From an uncultured Clostridia bacterium (lineage in GTDB: Bacteria; Bacillota; Clostridia; Christensenellales; Pumilibacteraceae), in assembly GCA_944372345.1 (NCBI GenBank), contig CALVYT010000019.1, positions 1-64,000 of the forward strand: a DNA stretch of 64,000 nucleotides, written 5' to 3'. Below the pieces are notes generated by a model. It did not search any database. It was not told the origin of the DNA and saw only the letters and a list, made by a program, of their open reading frames with translations. Of the stretch, positions 32,305 to 40,209 are shown in pieces. A program made the translations under genes and the position numbers. The number at the start of each line of letters is the position of its first letter. Within the stretch, counting starts at the first letter, position 1.

Positions 32305-33128
32305 TTCGTTTCATTTTCTGCGGCGGGCGGTTCGCGGTAGGTCTCCGCGTTGTTTTCGGCGAGCCTGCCGAGGAAGGATATTTTTTCCCGCCGCGCGAGC
32401 GTTTCGTCGACGCGGGAGGTGACGAGAAGGTATATACAGTACATAGCGGGAAGCCCGAGGTTGGTCTCCATCAGCGAATTGACGGCGAGCACGCGCAGCT
32501 GTTCGCCGAACTCCATCCCGCCGCTGCGCACGCCGCCGAGAAGCAGCGAAAACTCCCAGCCGAACTGCACGGCGACGCCGATGACGAACAGCCACAGTAT
32601 GCGCATACGCCGCGTTTTGTCCTTTTGCAGCAGGTTGTAGACGATGACGGCGAAGTAGGAAACGGCGAGAAAGACCGCCATGAACCAGTGGTATTCGCCC
32701 GTTTCCCGCCAGATCCGTATCTGCGTATCGCCCGAGAGCGCGTCGTCGAGAACGGGGCAGACCAGCCACCACACGAGGATGAGTATCGTCCACTCGGCTA
32801 TGCGCCCGTCCTTTTTCAGGCACAGCCATATCCACGCGAAGTTGGTTATGCCGTAGCTGAGCGACATCCACAGCAGCACCCAGAACATCATGCTCTCTCC
32901 GCCCGCGGTGAACGCGCCGTCCGCCGCGACGGTGCCTATGTGCCGCGAACCCGTCAGCAGGTGGAATATGCCGTAGTCCACTATGAAATACAGCAGTCCG
33001 CCGGCGATCGCCCAAAGCGCCGTCAGCCTGCGTTTCGTGAAAAACAACAGCAGTACGAACGCGACCACGAAAACCGAATCGAGAATGATATACGGCAGTC
33101 CGAACGTCCTTTGCGCGATAATATCCAT
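32301..33128 (-). CDS. Polytopic membrane protein of unknown function
   Basis: The 275-residue protein shows about seven hydrophobic helices with many Trp and Tyr, including a VDYGIFHLLTGSRHIG loop and a LVWWLVCPVLDDALSGDTQIR loop. I do not recognise the family. ATG 33128 has GGGAGG 5 nt upstream and is chosen. A second in-frame ATG at 33155 lies only 5 nt beyond a TATAAT (33161-33166), so a leaderless, nine-residue longer form is also possible. It shares a transcript with the hydrolase. Confidence 0.7.
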   Translation of the reverse strand: MDIIAQRTFGLPYIILDSVFVVAFVLLLFFTKRRLTALWAIAGGLLYFIVDYGIFHLLTGSRHIGTVAADGAFTAGGESMMFWVLLWMSLSYGITNFAWIWLCLKKDGRIAEWTILILVWWLVCPVLDDALSGDTQIRIWRETGEYHWFMAVFLAVSYFAVIVYNLLQKDKTRRMRILWLFVIGVAVQFGWEFSLLLGGVRSGGMEFGEQLRVLAVNSLMETNLGLPAMYCIYLLVTSRVDETLARREKISFLGRLAENNAETYREPPAAENETK

Positions 33129-33254
33129 CGCATCCTCCCGAGCGTATATTTCCATATCCGATTATAACAGAAATCCCGCGGATTGCAAAGCGTTTGGCGG
33201 AAAAACTTTTGTCCGTGCGCTTTTTTACGGCGCGCCGCGGTTTTGCGGAAAAAT

Positions 33255-33370
33255 TTTACACGGTTTTTACGAATTTTTACACGGAGTTTACACGATACGA
33301 ACTTTTTACTTTTTCGATACAAAAGTTTACAACTACGAAACAGCGTATATGCCAGGAGCGGCGGTATAAT
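33255..33370 (+). promoter_or_regulatory. PhoP-box-like promoter of the phosphoesterase gene
   Basis: TTTACA/TTTACG hexamers start at 33255, 33266, 33276 and 33287, spaced 10-11 nt on one helix face, with another at 33326. TATAAT (33365-33370) serves as -10, and no good -35 box is seen, which fits an activator-dependent promoter. This is the known layout of the PhoP box of Bacillota. Confidence 0.75.
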
Positions 33371-33407
33371 GAATATGCGATAAACATATTTCAGGAGGCA
33401 AGAAAGA

Positions 33408-35852
33408 ATGAAAACAACGAAGAGCCGCATATTTTCGGCAGCTGTCGCGGTACTGCTCGCCGCCGCGGTTATGCTCGCGTGCGTGCCCGCGCTGAACGGC
33501 ATTTCGGCAAAAGCCGAGGAAACCGCCGCGTCCGACGGCGGGCTGGAAATAGCGGTGATGTCCGACGTGCACATACTTCCGCCCGACTTGATAGCGGATA
33601 CGGATGATTATGCGGACGCGCTCAACAGCGACCGCAAGATGTTCACCGAGAGCACGGCGATACTCGACCGCATGCTCGCGGAAGTGAAGAAAGAATCTCC
33701 CGACGTGCTGATGATCTCGGGCGACCTGACCAAGGACGGGGAATACGAGGGGCACTTGTATCTCGCCGAAAAGCTCGAAGCTCTCAAAACCGAACTGCCG
33801 GAGCTTAAAATTTACGTCACGAACGGCAATCACGACGTGAACAACACGCTCGCGTTCGATTATAGCACGCAGTCGGGCGAAAAGGAACAGGCGACGCTTA
33901 CTTCGCCGGAGAAATTCATCGAAGCGTACGACGTCGTGTACGGCGACGAGTCGGTGATCGCCCGCTTCGAACCTGCGGAAGACAAGACGGCGGGCATGCT
34001 GTCTTATGCGGCGCGTCCTGCCGACGGGTATACCGTCATCGTCGTCGACAGCTGCAAATACAGCGCGGACAACACCGAGTCGGGCGAGGACGAGCACGAA
34101 ACGGGCGGCGCGATAAGCGCGGATCTGCTCGCGTGGATAGAGGATCAGGCGGAAGCCGCGAAAGAGCGCGGCGACGTCGTGATCGGCATGCAGCACCACG
34201 GGCTTATCGAGCATTTCGATATGGAAGAGGAGATCCTCGGCGACTATCTCGTCGACGACTACCGCACCGTTTCGCAGACGTATGCCGACGCGGGGCTGAG
34301 CGCGGTGTTCACCGGGCATATGCACGCCAACGACATAGCGTATATGAAAACGGAAGCGGGCAACGAACTCTATGACATAGAAACGGGTTCGGCGGTGACG
34401 TACCCCTGCCCGATGCGCTTCGTCGAAGTGACGCGTTCGGAAGCGGATAATGCCGTAAAGACCGATCTCGACGTCCGCACCGTGACCAACCTGGACGGCA
34501 TAACGTATACGACGGCGGATAAACGGACCGAAACGATAGACGACCTGACGGAGTACGCGAAGGGATTCGGCATAACGGAGGGACTGGTGGAGAATATCGG
34601 CACGGATCTCGTGCTCTCCCTCGCGTCCGGTCTCGGCTCGTCGGCGGCAGCCGCGGGCGGCTTGGAAAATATGCTCGTATCCCTTGCCGCGGATCTTGTA
34701 GGGGTAAACGTCGGCAGCCTGTCGCAGCTCGTCAATCTCGTGGCGGCGATGATCACGACTGATACGTCCGAAAGCCTGTATTACGACGGCGCGGGGCATC
34801 TCGTGCTTTCGATGATGGGTCAGAATCTGACGATCTCCGTGACGGGGCTTGCCGAGTCGCTGTCGTATCTGTGCGGCGAACTGGATAAAGTCCTCGCGAG
34901 CGCGGATACGCTTGCCGAGCCGGTGAACAAATTCATAAGCGACGTGCTCGATATAGTCGTCTACGACGACGAGAGCGAGGCGAACGACGACAAGACGCTG
35001 ATCGAACTCGTCAACGACGTCTATCAGTCGCATTTGTCCGGTGCGGACGGAGACGGCACGGCGCCCGCTTACATAGCCGAGGTGCTCGCCGGGATAGCGG
35101 ACGGCATGTTCACGGATAAGCTGCTGACCGAACTGTTCGATAAGCTCTGGGAGTTCGTCATCGCCGTTTCGGACGATATCCCTCTCCGCGATTTTCTCGG
35201 CATCGAACGGTTCGACGTGATCACGGACGGCTCGAAGATAGCCTACGATCCGCAGCCGCTCGACGGCAGGACGCAACCGCTCATCACTCTCAATGCGGAC
35301 GGCACGAGCGGGCTGTTCAATCTGCTGCTCACCTTAGGCGGTTTCAATAAGTATATCGACGATACGCACAAAGAGGACGCGGAAGATCCGTATGTGACCA
35401 TACTCGAAGGCGCGGAGAACGCGAGCCTCGCCGATCTGCTCGATATGAACATAATACTCGCGGGCGGAAAGATCGTCAGAAACGCGGTCGAAGAGCTCGT
35501 GTTCGGGACTCCCGCGGATGGCGACGCGCCCGCCGAGGAAGGACTGATAACGTCCGAACTCAAAGCGCAGCTCGGCGGACTGCTGTCGTCGATCGTATCC
35601 TCGATGTCCTCGGACGGCGGCTATAAGAACGACAACGAAGCGGAGATAACCGTTTCCTACGAGCGCGCCGAGGAGGAAACTCCCGCTCCCGCGCCGACCG
35701 ATCCCGAAGATCCCGGGGAGCCCTCCGATGAGAGCGGCTGCGGCAGCGTCGCGGCAGGCGGCACGGCGGCCGTTATGATATGCCTGTGCGTACTTCTCGT
35801 TGCGGTCGTCGCAGTTACGGCGGCGGTCCGCGCGAAAAAGCGCGGCAGATAA
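33408..35852 (+). CDS. Surface-anchored calcineurin-like metallophosphoesterase
   Basis: The 814-residue protein has a signal peptide (about 1-36) and a C-terminal hydrophobic helix followed by RAKKRGR, preceded by a Pro/Glu spacer, so it is exported and membrane-anchored. The metallophosphoesterase motifs appear in order: VMSDVHI, ISGDLTKDGE, VTNGNHDVN, GMQHHG and FTGHMHAND. The last 450 residues are a helical and mixed region without a domain I can name. It should release phosphate from external esters or teichoic acids. AGGAGG lies before ATG 33408. The phased TTTACA boxes upstream place it in a phosphate-starvation regulon together with the pst genes, which supports this role. Confidence 0.88.
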   Translation: MKTTKSRIFSAAVAVLLAAAVMLACVPALNGISAKAEETAASDGGLEIAVMSDVHILPPDLIADTDDYADALNSDRKMFTESTAILDRMLAEVKKESPDVLMISGDLTKDGEYEGHLYLAEKLEALKTELPELKIYVTNGNHDVNNTLAFDYSTQSGEKEQATLTSPEKFIEAYDVVYGDESVIARFEPAEDKTAGMLSYAARPADGYTVIVVDSCKYSADNTESGEDEHETGGAISADLLAWIEDQAEAAKERGDVVIGMQHHGLIEHFDMEEEILGDYLVDDYRTVSQTYADAGLSAVFTGHMHANDIAYMKTEAGNELYDIETGSAVTYPCPMRFVEVTRSEADNAVKTDLDVRTVTNLDGITYTTADKRTETIDDLTEYAKGFGITEGLVENIGTDLVLSLASGLGSSAAAAGGLENMLVSLAADLVGVNVGSLSQLVNLVAAMITTDTSESLYYDGAGHLVLSMMGQNLTISVTGLAESLSYLCGELDKVLASADTLAEPVNKFISDVLDIVVYDDESEANDDKTLIELVNDVYQSHLSGADGDGTAPAYIAEVLAGIADGMFTDKLLTELFDKLWEFVIAVSDDIPLRDFLGIERFDVITDGSKIAYDPQPLDGRTQPLITLNADGTSGLFNLLLTLGGFNKYIDDTHKEDAEDPYVTILEGAENASLADLLDMNIILAGGKIVRNAVEELVFGTPADGDAPAEEGLITSELKAQLGGLLSSIVSSMSSDGGYKNDNEAEITVSYERAEEETPAPAPTDPEDPGEPSDESGCGSVAAGGTAAVMICLCVLLVAVVAVTAAVRAKKRGR

Positions 35853-35870
35853 ATATCCTTTGCCTGCCCG

Positions 35871-35907
35871 GGGCGCGCGCCTTTTCACGGCGCGCGCCCT
35901 GTTTTTT
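35871..35907 (+). terminator. Terminator of the phosphoesterase gene
   Basis: GGGCGCGCGCC (35871-35881) pairs with GGCGCGCGCCC (35889-35899), followed by TGTTTTTT. Confidence 0.85.
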
Positions 35908-35918
35908 CGCCGCCGGTA

Positions 35919-35947
35919 TTGACAAAACCGCGCGGGTGTGTTAAAAT
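35919..35947 (+). promoter_or_regulatory. Promoter of the LytTR two-component genes
   Basis: TTGACA (35919-35924), 17 nt, TAAAAT (35942-35947), then a short leader with GGAGG before ATG 35972. Confidence 0.8.
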
Positions 35948-35971
35948 GAACGTCGGAAGCTGGAGGCGGAA

Positions 35972-36688
35972 ATGATAAGGACTGTCATAGTGGAGGACGA
36001 CGACGCGGCGGCGGAGCTGCTGGCGGGTTACCTCGATCGGTACGGCGGCGAGCACGGGGAGACTTTCTCTTCCGTGCGCTATGACAATGCCGTGACTTTT
36101 CTCGAAAAGTACGCGAGCGACGCGGACATCGTGTTTATGGACATCGAGATGGAAGATCTCGACGGGATGAAAGCCGCCGCCAAACTGCGCGAGCGCGACA
36201 GGTCGGTCACGCTGATATTCGTGACGAATATGGCGCAGTTCGCGATCAAGGGGTACGAGGTGGACGCGCTCGACTTTATCGTCAAGCCCGTCGGTTACCA
36301 CGATTTCGCGTTCAGGCTGAAAAAAGCGGTTGCCCGCATACGCGCCAACGAGGAAAAGTATGTGTCCGTGAACCTGCTGGGGGGAGGGTATGCCAAAGCG
36401 GCGGTCTCGCGCATAAAGTACGTCGAGATAATGAAACACCGCATGATCTGGCATACCGAGGACGGCGATTTAGAGTCCTACGGCACGCTTAAAAACGCGG
36501 AGAGCGTGCTGCCGCGCGAGCATTTCGCGCGGTGCAACAGCTGTTATCTCGTCAACCTGCGTTTCGTGCGTTCCGTGCGCGATATGATATGCGACGTGGC
36601 GGGGGACAAACTCAAAGTCAGTCAGCCGAAAAAGCGGGAATTTCTCAAAAGTCTCGGCGACTATATCGGGGGCGGGCTGGATGTTTGA
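35972..36688 (+). CDS. LytTR-family (AgrA-like) response regulator
   Basis: The 238-residue protein has a receiver domain with acidic residues at 8-10, Asp57 in VFMDIEMED and the conserved Lys in DFIVKPVGYHDF, followed by a LytTR DNA-binding domain from about 128 (IKYVEIMKHRMIWHT, LPREHFARCNSCYLVNLRFV). LytTR regulators bind direct repeats upstream of genes for peptides, virulence or wall functions. It overlaps the kinase gene by 8 nt. The carbohydrate-binding lipoprotein and GH3 genes just downstream are plausible targets, but no LytTR repeat is evident to me there. Confidence 0.92.
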   Translation: MIRTVIVEDDDAAAELLAGYLDRYGGEHGETFSSVRYDNAVTFLEKYASDADIVFMDIEMEDLDGMKAAAKLRERDRSVTLIFVTNMAQFAIKGYEVDALDFIVKPVGYHDFAFRLKKAVARIRANEEKYVSVNLLGGGYAKAAVSRIKYVEIMKHRMIWHTEDGDLESYGTLKNAESVLPREHFARCNSCYLVNLRFVRSVRDMICDVAGDKLKVSQPKKREFLKSLGDYIGGGLDV

Positions 36689-38015
36689 TTTCGCTTCGCC
36701 GCTGTTCTGGTATCGTCTGCAATTCCTCGCGGAGCTGCTCGTCGCGGAGGCTTTTTTCGCGTTCAAACTCAAACGCCGCAGCCGCTTTCCGCTGCGCGTC
36801 GCGCTCGCCGTGCTCGTATGCTTCGCGGTGACGTTCCTGTTCCCGATAGCCGCTTACAACGCGTTCTATATCTCGTTTATGTTCATATTCATCTTCGCGC
36901 TGACGATGGCGGGGCTGTACGTCTGTTTTCGCGAGCCGCTCATCAATATACTGTTCGTGTCCGTGGCGGCGTATGCGATGCAGCACGTCGCGTACGAACT
37001 TTATACTCTGCTGTCCGCGGCGTTCGGATTGCAGTCGGCGTCCTCGCTGCAATATGCCGAAACGGGTGAACTCGCGTTCGACGTGTGGACGGTGTCCGTC
37101 TATATAGAGAGCTATGCGGCGGTGTACGCGCTGATGTACGCGGCGTTCGGCACGCGTATAAAGCGGGGCACGGACCTTCGTATAGGCAACGCGAGGCTGC
37201 TCGTCATCAGCGGGGTGATACTGCTCGCCGCGGTGCTCCTCAACGCCGTCGTGGCGTACCGCGCCGCGGAAGATACGGACGTCGTGCTGCTCTGTATCAT
37301 CCACGGCAGCAACGCGCTGTGCTGCGTGCTCGCGGTGTTCATACAGTTCTTTATGCTCGCGGGCAGAAAGATGCAGAGCGAGCTGGATACGCTGCGGCTG
37401 CTGCACGAGCAGGAACAGCGGCACTATATGCGCTTTAAGGAGAACGTGGACTATATCAACGTCAAGTGCCACGACTTAAAACACCAGATCCGCCGCATAG
37501 CGTCCGCGGGGGCGGTCAACGACAGCGTCATCGGGGAGATAGAGCGCGCGGTCACGATATACGACTCGGACGTAAAGACGGGCAATGAAACGCTCGACAT
37601 AGTGCTGACGGAAAAGCGGCTGACGTGCGCGGACGGCGGCATAGCGTTTTCCTGCATAGCGGACGGCGCAAAGCTCGGCTTTATGACGGACGCGGACATC
37701 TGCTCGCTGTTCGGCAACGCGCTCGACAACGCGATAGAGGCGGCGTGCCGCATAGAGGACAGGAGCAGGCGGTCGATAGGGCTGACCGTCAAGGAGTCCA
37801 AGGGCTTCGTTTCGGTGTGCGTGCGCAACAGCTGCCCGCCCGACGTGCGCGTGAGCGGGGGACTGCCCGCGACGACGAAGGGCGACACCGTCAACCACGG
37901 TTACGGTATGAAGAGCATGAAAGCGGTCGCCGAACGTTACGGCGGGGAGCTGACCGCGGCGGCGGAGGACGGAGTGTTCACTCTCAACGTCATTTTTCCG
38001 TCGGAAAATTCTTAA
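36681..38015 (+). CDS. GHKL sensor kinase, AgrC/LytS-like
   Basis: The 444-residue protein has an N-terminal membrane domain with about six helices (residues 5-230), then a coiled dimerisation stretch with VKCHDLKHQIRR (likely phospho-His), and a GHKL ATPase with FGNALDNAIEAAC (N-box) and NHGYGMKSMKAVAERYGG (G-box). This is the design of kinases paired with LytTR regulators. The signal is unknown; no peptide-precursor gene is visible next to it. ATG 36681 overlaps the regulator stop. Confidence 0.9.
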   Translation: MFDFASPLFWYRLQFLAELLVAEAFFAFKLKRRSRFPLRVALAVLVCFAVTFLFPIAAYNAFYISFMFIFIFALTMAGLYVCFREPLINILFVSVAAYAMQHVAYELYTLLSAAFGLQSASSLQYAETGELAFDVWTVSVYIESYAAVYALMYAAFGTRIKRGTDLRIGNARLLVISGVILLAAVLLNAVVAYRAAEDTDVVLLCIIHGSNALCCVLAVFIQFFMLAGRKMQSELDTLRLLHEQEQRHYMRFKENVDYINVKCHDLKHQIRRIASAGAVNDSVIGEIERAVTIYDSDVKTGNETLDIVLTEKRLTCADGGIAFSCIADGAKLGFMTDADICSLFGNALDNAIEAACRIEDRSRRSIGLTVKESKGFVSVCVRNSCPPDVRVSGGLPATTKGDTVNHGYGMKSMKAVAERYGGELTAAAEDGVFTLNVIFPSENS

Positions 38016-38040
38016 TTTATGCTATGTGCGTTTAATTTAT

Positions 38041-38072
38041 GGCGAACCTCTTGAAAGGTCCGCCGTATTTTT
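38041..38072 (+). terminator. Terminator of the LytTR operon
   Basis: GGCG-A-ACCT pairs with AGGT-C-CGCC across CTTGAA (38041-38064), followed by GTATTTTTTT. Confidence 0.8.
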
Positions 38073-38150
38073 TTATTATTCCCGTGACGGCGAAAGGCAG
38101 GGGGCGCGTTCTCTTGCCGAGCCGAAAATCCACCGAAAGGAGAAAGTGAA

Positions 38151-40193
38151 ATGAAAGGAAAAGCAAAAGCATGGCTTTCGGGCGTTCTCGCAGTCGTTCT
38201 CGCGCTTGCCGCGGTATTTTTCGCCGCGTGCGGCAAGGACGAGCCGCAGCCCGATCCCGGCGTCCCCGACGACGTGACGGTCGTCGAACTGACGATAGAC
38301 GAGCCGCCCGACGTGACCGAATACTATATCGGCGAGTCGTTCGACCCGACGGGTATGAAGATCAAGGCGAAGTGGAGCGACGGCGTGAAACTGCCGGTGA
38401 ATATCGCCGACTGCACGATAGAACCGTCGGGTCCGCTCGCGGAGGGCGACAGAGAGGTCACGATCTCTTACGGCGGCAAGAGCGTGGTGCAGCAGATAAT
38501 GCTGCGCGACGAAACGATAGCGTCCATATCCGTGGATACGGGCAACGCCGCGCTCAAAGTCGCTGTGGGAACGCCGATGGATCTTTCGGGTCTCGTCGTG
38601 ACGGCGCACTACGCCGACGGCGGCAGCCGCGTCATCTCGGGCGGCTATACGGTCGATGTGGACGGCGAACCCGTGGACGACCTGTCCGAACTGGTGTTCG
38701 ACGAGTGGGGCAGCAAGACGCTGACCGTCACTTACGGCGACAGGACCGCGACCGTAACGCTCGAAATATTCGACGGCTTTATAATCGAGGCGGAGAACAT
38801 CATAGAATCCGCCGAGGTGACGGACGATGACAAAAACTTCGTCGAGAAAGTGGCGGGCACGTTCTACGCGTTCTCCAAACCCAATGAACCGGCTTCGGGC
38901 GGCGCGTATATGGGAGCGGTGTTCAACGGCGATATAATGCGCTTCCACATATGGGCGGAAGAGGAGTGCTATGCGGACGTCATACTCCGCGCGTCCAGCT
39001 CGTATATGCTCGTCGACGGCGGCGCGTGGTCGCCTATGGAGATGGGCGATATGCAGTTCAACCGTCTGTTTGAAGTGGGCTACGGCAGCGCGGCGGACGC
39101 GGAGAGCGACTCGCTCGAACCGCTTTACGTTGAGGACGACGTCGTTCTTAAAGGCGGAAAGACGGAGCAACCGGGCGGCGATCCGCTGCTTTACGTCAAC
39201 TGGATGGACGTCAACTTCGGCACGCTGCCGCTTGCAAAGGGCGACAATATCATCGAGCTCAAAGTGGTGACGGACTATGTCAACTGCCGCGGAGAGAACG
39301 TAGCGTGCAACATAGACCGTCTCGAAGTGCAGTATACCGAGGATTACACCCCGCCCGCGACGGCGGAGCAGCTGACGGTCAAGACCCCGCCGACTAAGAC
39401 GGAATACAGGTCGGGCGAGAAGTTCGATCCTGCGGGAATGGTCGTCGAGGCGCGTATGAGCGACGGCACGACGAGAACGCCGGATATAAGCGAACTCACG
39501 ATAACTCCGTCGGGTTCGCTGACGACGGCGGACGAGTATGTGACGATCTCGTGGAGAGAGGCGAGCGTGATGCAAAACGTTACGGTGCTTCCCGCCGAGG
39601 CGATTACGATCGAGGGCGAAAACATCATAGAGTCGCCGACGGCGGAGGACAAGAACTACGTCGAGGGCGTGCGTAACGGCTATCAGGGCGTTGTCGGAGC
39701 GGGCGCGACGGAAGCTCCCGGAGTGGCGGACACCTCGGGCGGCGCGTATCTGAAAGGGCTGTTCGGCTCGTCGGACGGCAAAAGCGGAGCCGTCGCGCGG
39801 TTCCATATCTGGTCGGATACCGCCGCGAGGGCGAACATTAAGATCTACGTTTCCAGCTGCGACGTGGAAACGTCGGGCGACGGCAACGCGTGGCATCCGT
39901 CGGTGATGAACGACGTTGTATTCAACGACGTGTTCGCCGTGCGGATAGGCACGGACGGCGATCTGAAAGACGCCACGCCGGGTGACGACGTGATCGTCGA
40001 GGGCGGCAGAACGGAGGACGGCAGCTATTCAATGGCGCTGTGGGAGAACTGGCGGGAGATAGATCTCGGCACGTTCGATCTTGCCGCGGGCGACAACATA
40101 GTGGAACTGGAAAACATCAATTCCACGCTGACCAATCTTGCAGGCGAGATATTCGGTTTCAACGTCGACAAACTCGTAGTAGAGTTCGTGTAA
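38151..40193 (+). CDS. Carbohydrate-binding surface lipoprotein with duplicated Ig-like/CBM modules
   Basis: The 680-residue protein has a signal peptide with lipobox FFAACG (Cys near 25) and a short Pro/Asp linker. It then contains bacterial Ig-like modules of the BIG_4 type: TEYYIGESFDPTGMKIKA near 60 and, repeated, TEYRSGEKFDPAGMVVEA near 420. Each set is followed by a larger module starting IEAENIIES (near 215 and again near 485), with ...SGGAYMGAVFNGD and ...SGGAYLKGLFGSS, which resembles family-6-like carbohydrate-binding modules. The internal duplication spans roughly residues 45-395 and 400-680. No catalytic motif is seen. It lies 16 nt before the GH3 gene, so it probably presents glycans to that enzyme. 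Confidence 0.75.
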   Translation: MKGKAKAWLSGVLAVVLALAAVFFAACGKDEPQPDPGVPDDVTVVELTIDEPPDVTEYYIGESFDPTGMKIKAKWSDGVKLPVNIADCTIEPSGPLAEGDREVTISYGGKSVVQQIMLRDETIASISVDTGNAALKVAVGTPMDLSGLVVTAHYADGGSRVISGGYTVDVDGEPVDDLSELVFDEWGSKTLTVTYGDRTATVTLEIFDGFIIEAENIIESAEVTDDDKNFVEKVAGTFYAFSKPNEPASGGAYMGAVFNGDIMRFHIWAEEECYADVILRASSSYMLVDGGAWSPMEMGDMQFNRLFEVGYGSAADAESDSLEPLYVEDDVVLKGGKTEQPGGDPLLYVNWMDVNFGTLPLAKGDNIIELKVVTDYVNCRGENVACNIDRLEVQYTEDYTPPATAEQLTVKTPPTKTEYRSGEKFDPAGMVVEARMSDGTTRTPDISELTITPSGSLTTADEYVTISWREASVMQNVTVLPAEAITIEGENIIESPTAEDKNYVEGVRNGYQGVVGAGATEAPGVADTSGGAYLKGLFGSSDGKSGAVARFHIWSDTAARANIKIYVSSCDVETSGDGNAWHPSVMNDVVFNDVFAVRIGTDGDLKDATPGDDVIVEGGRTEDGSYSMALWENWREIDLGTFDLAAGDNIVELENINSTLTNLAGEIFGFNVDKLVVEFV

Positions 40194-40209
40194 ACGGAAG
40201 GAGAAGATA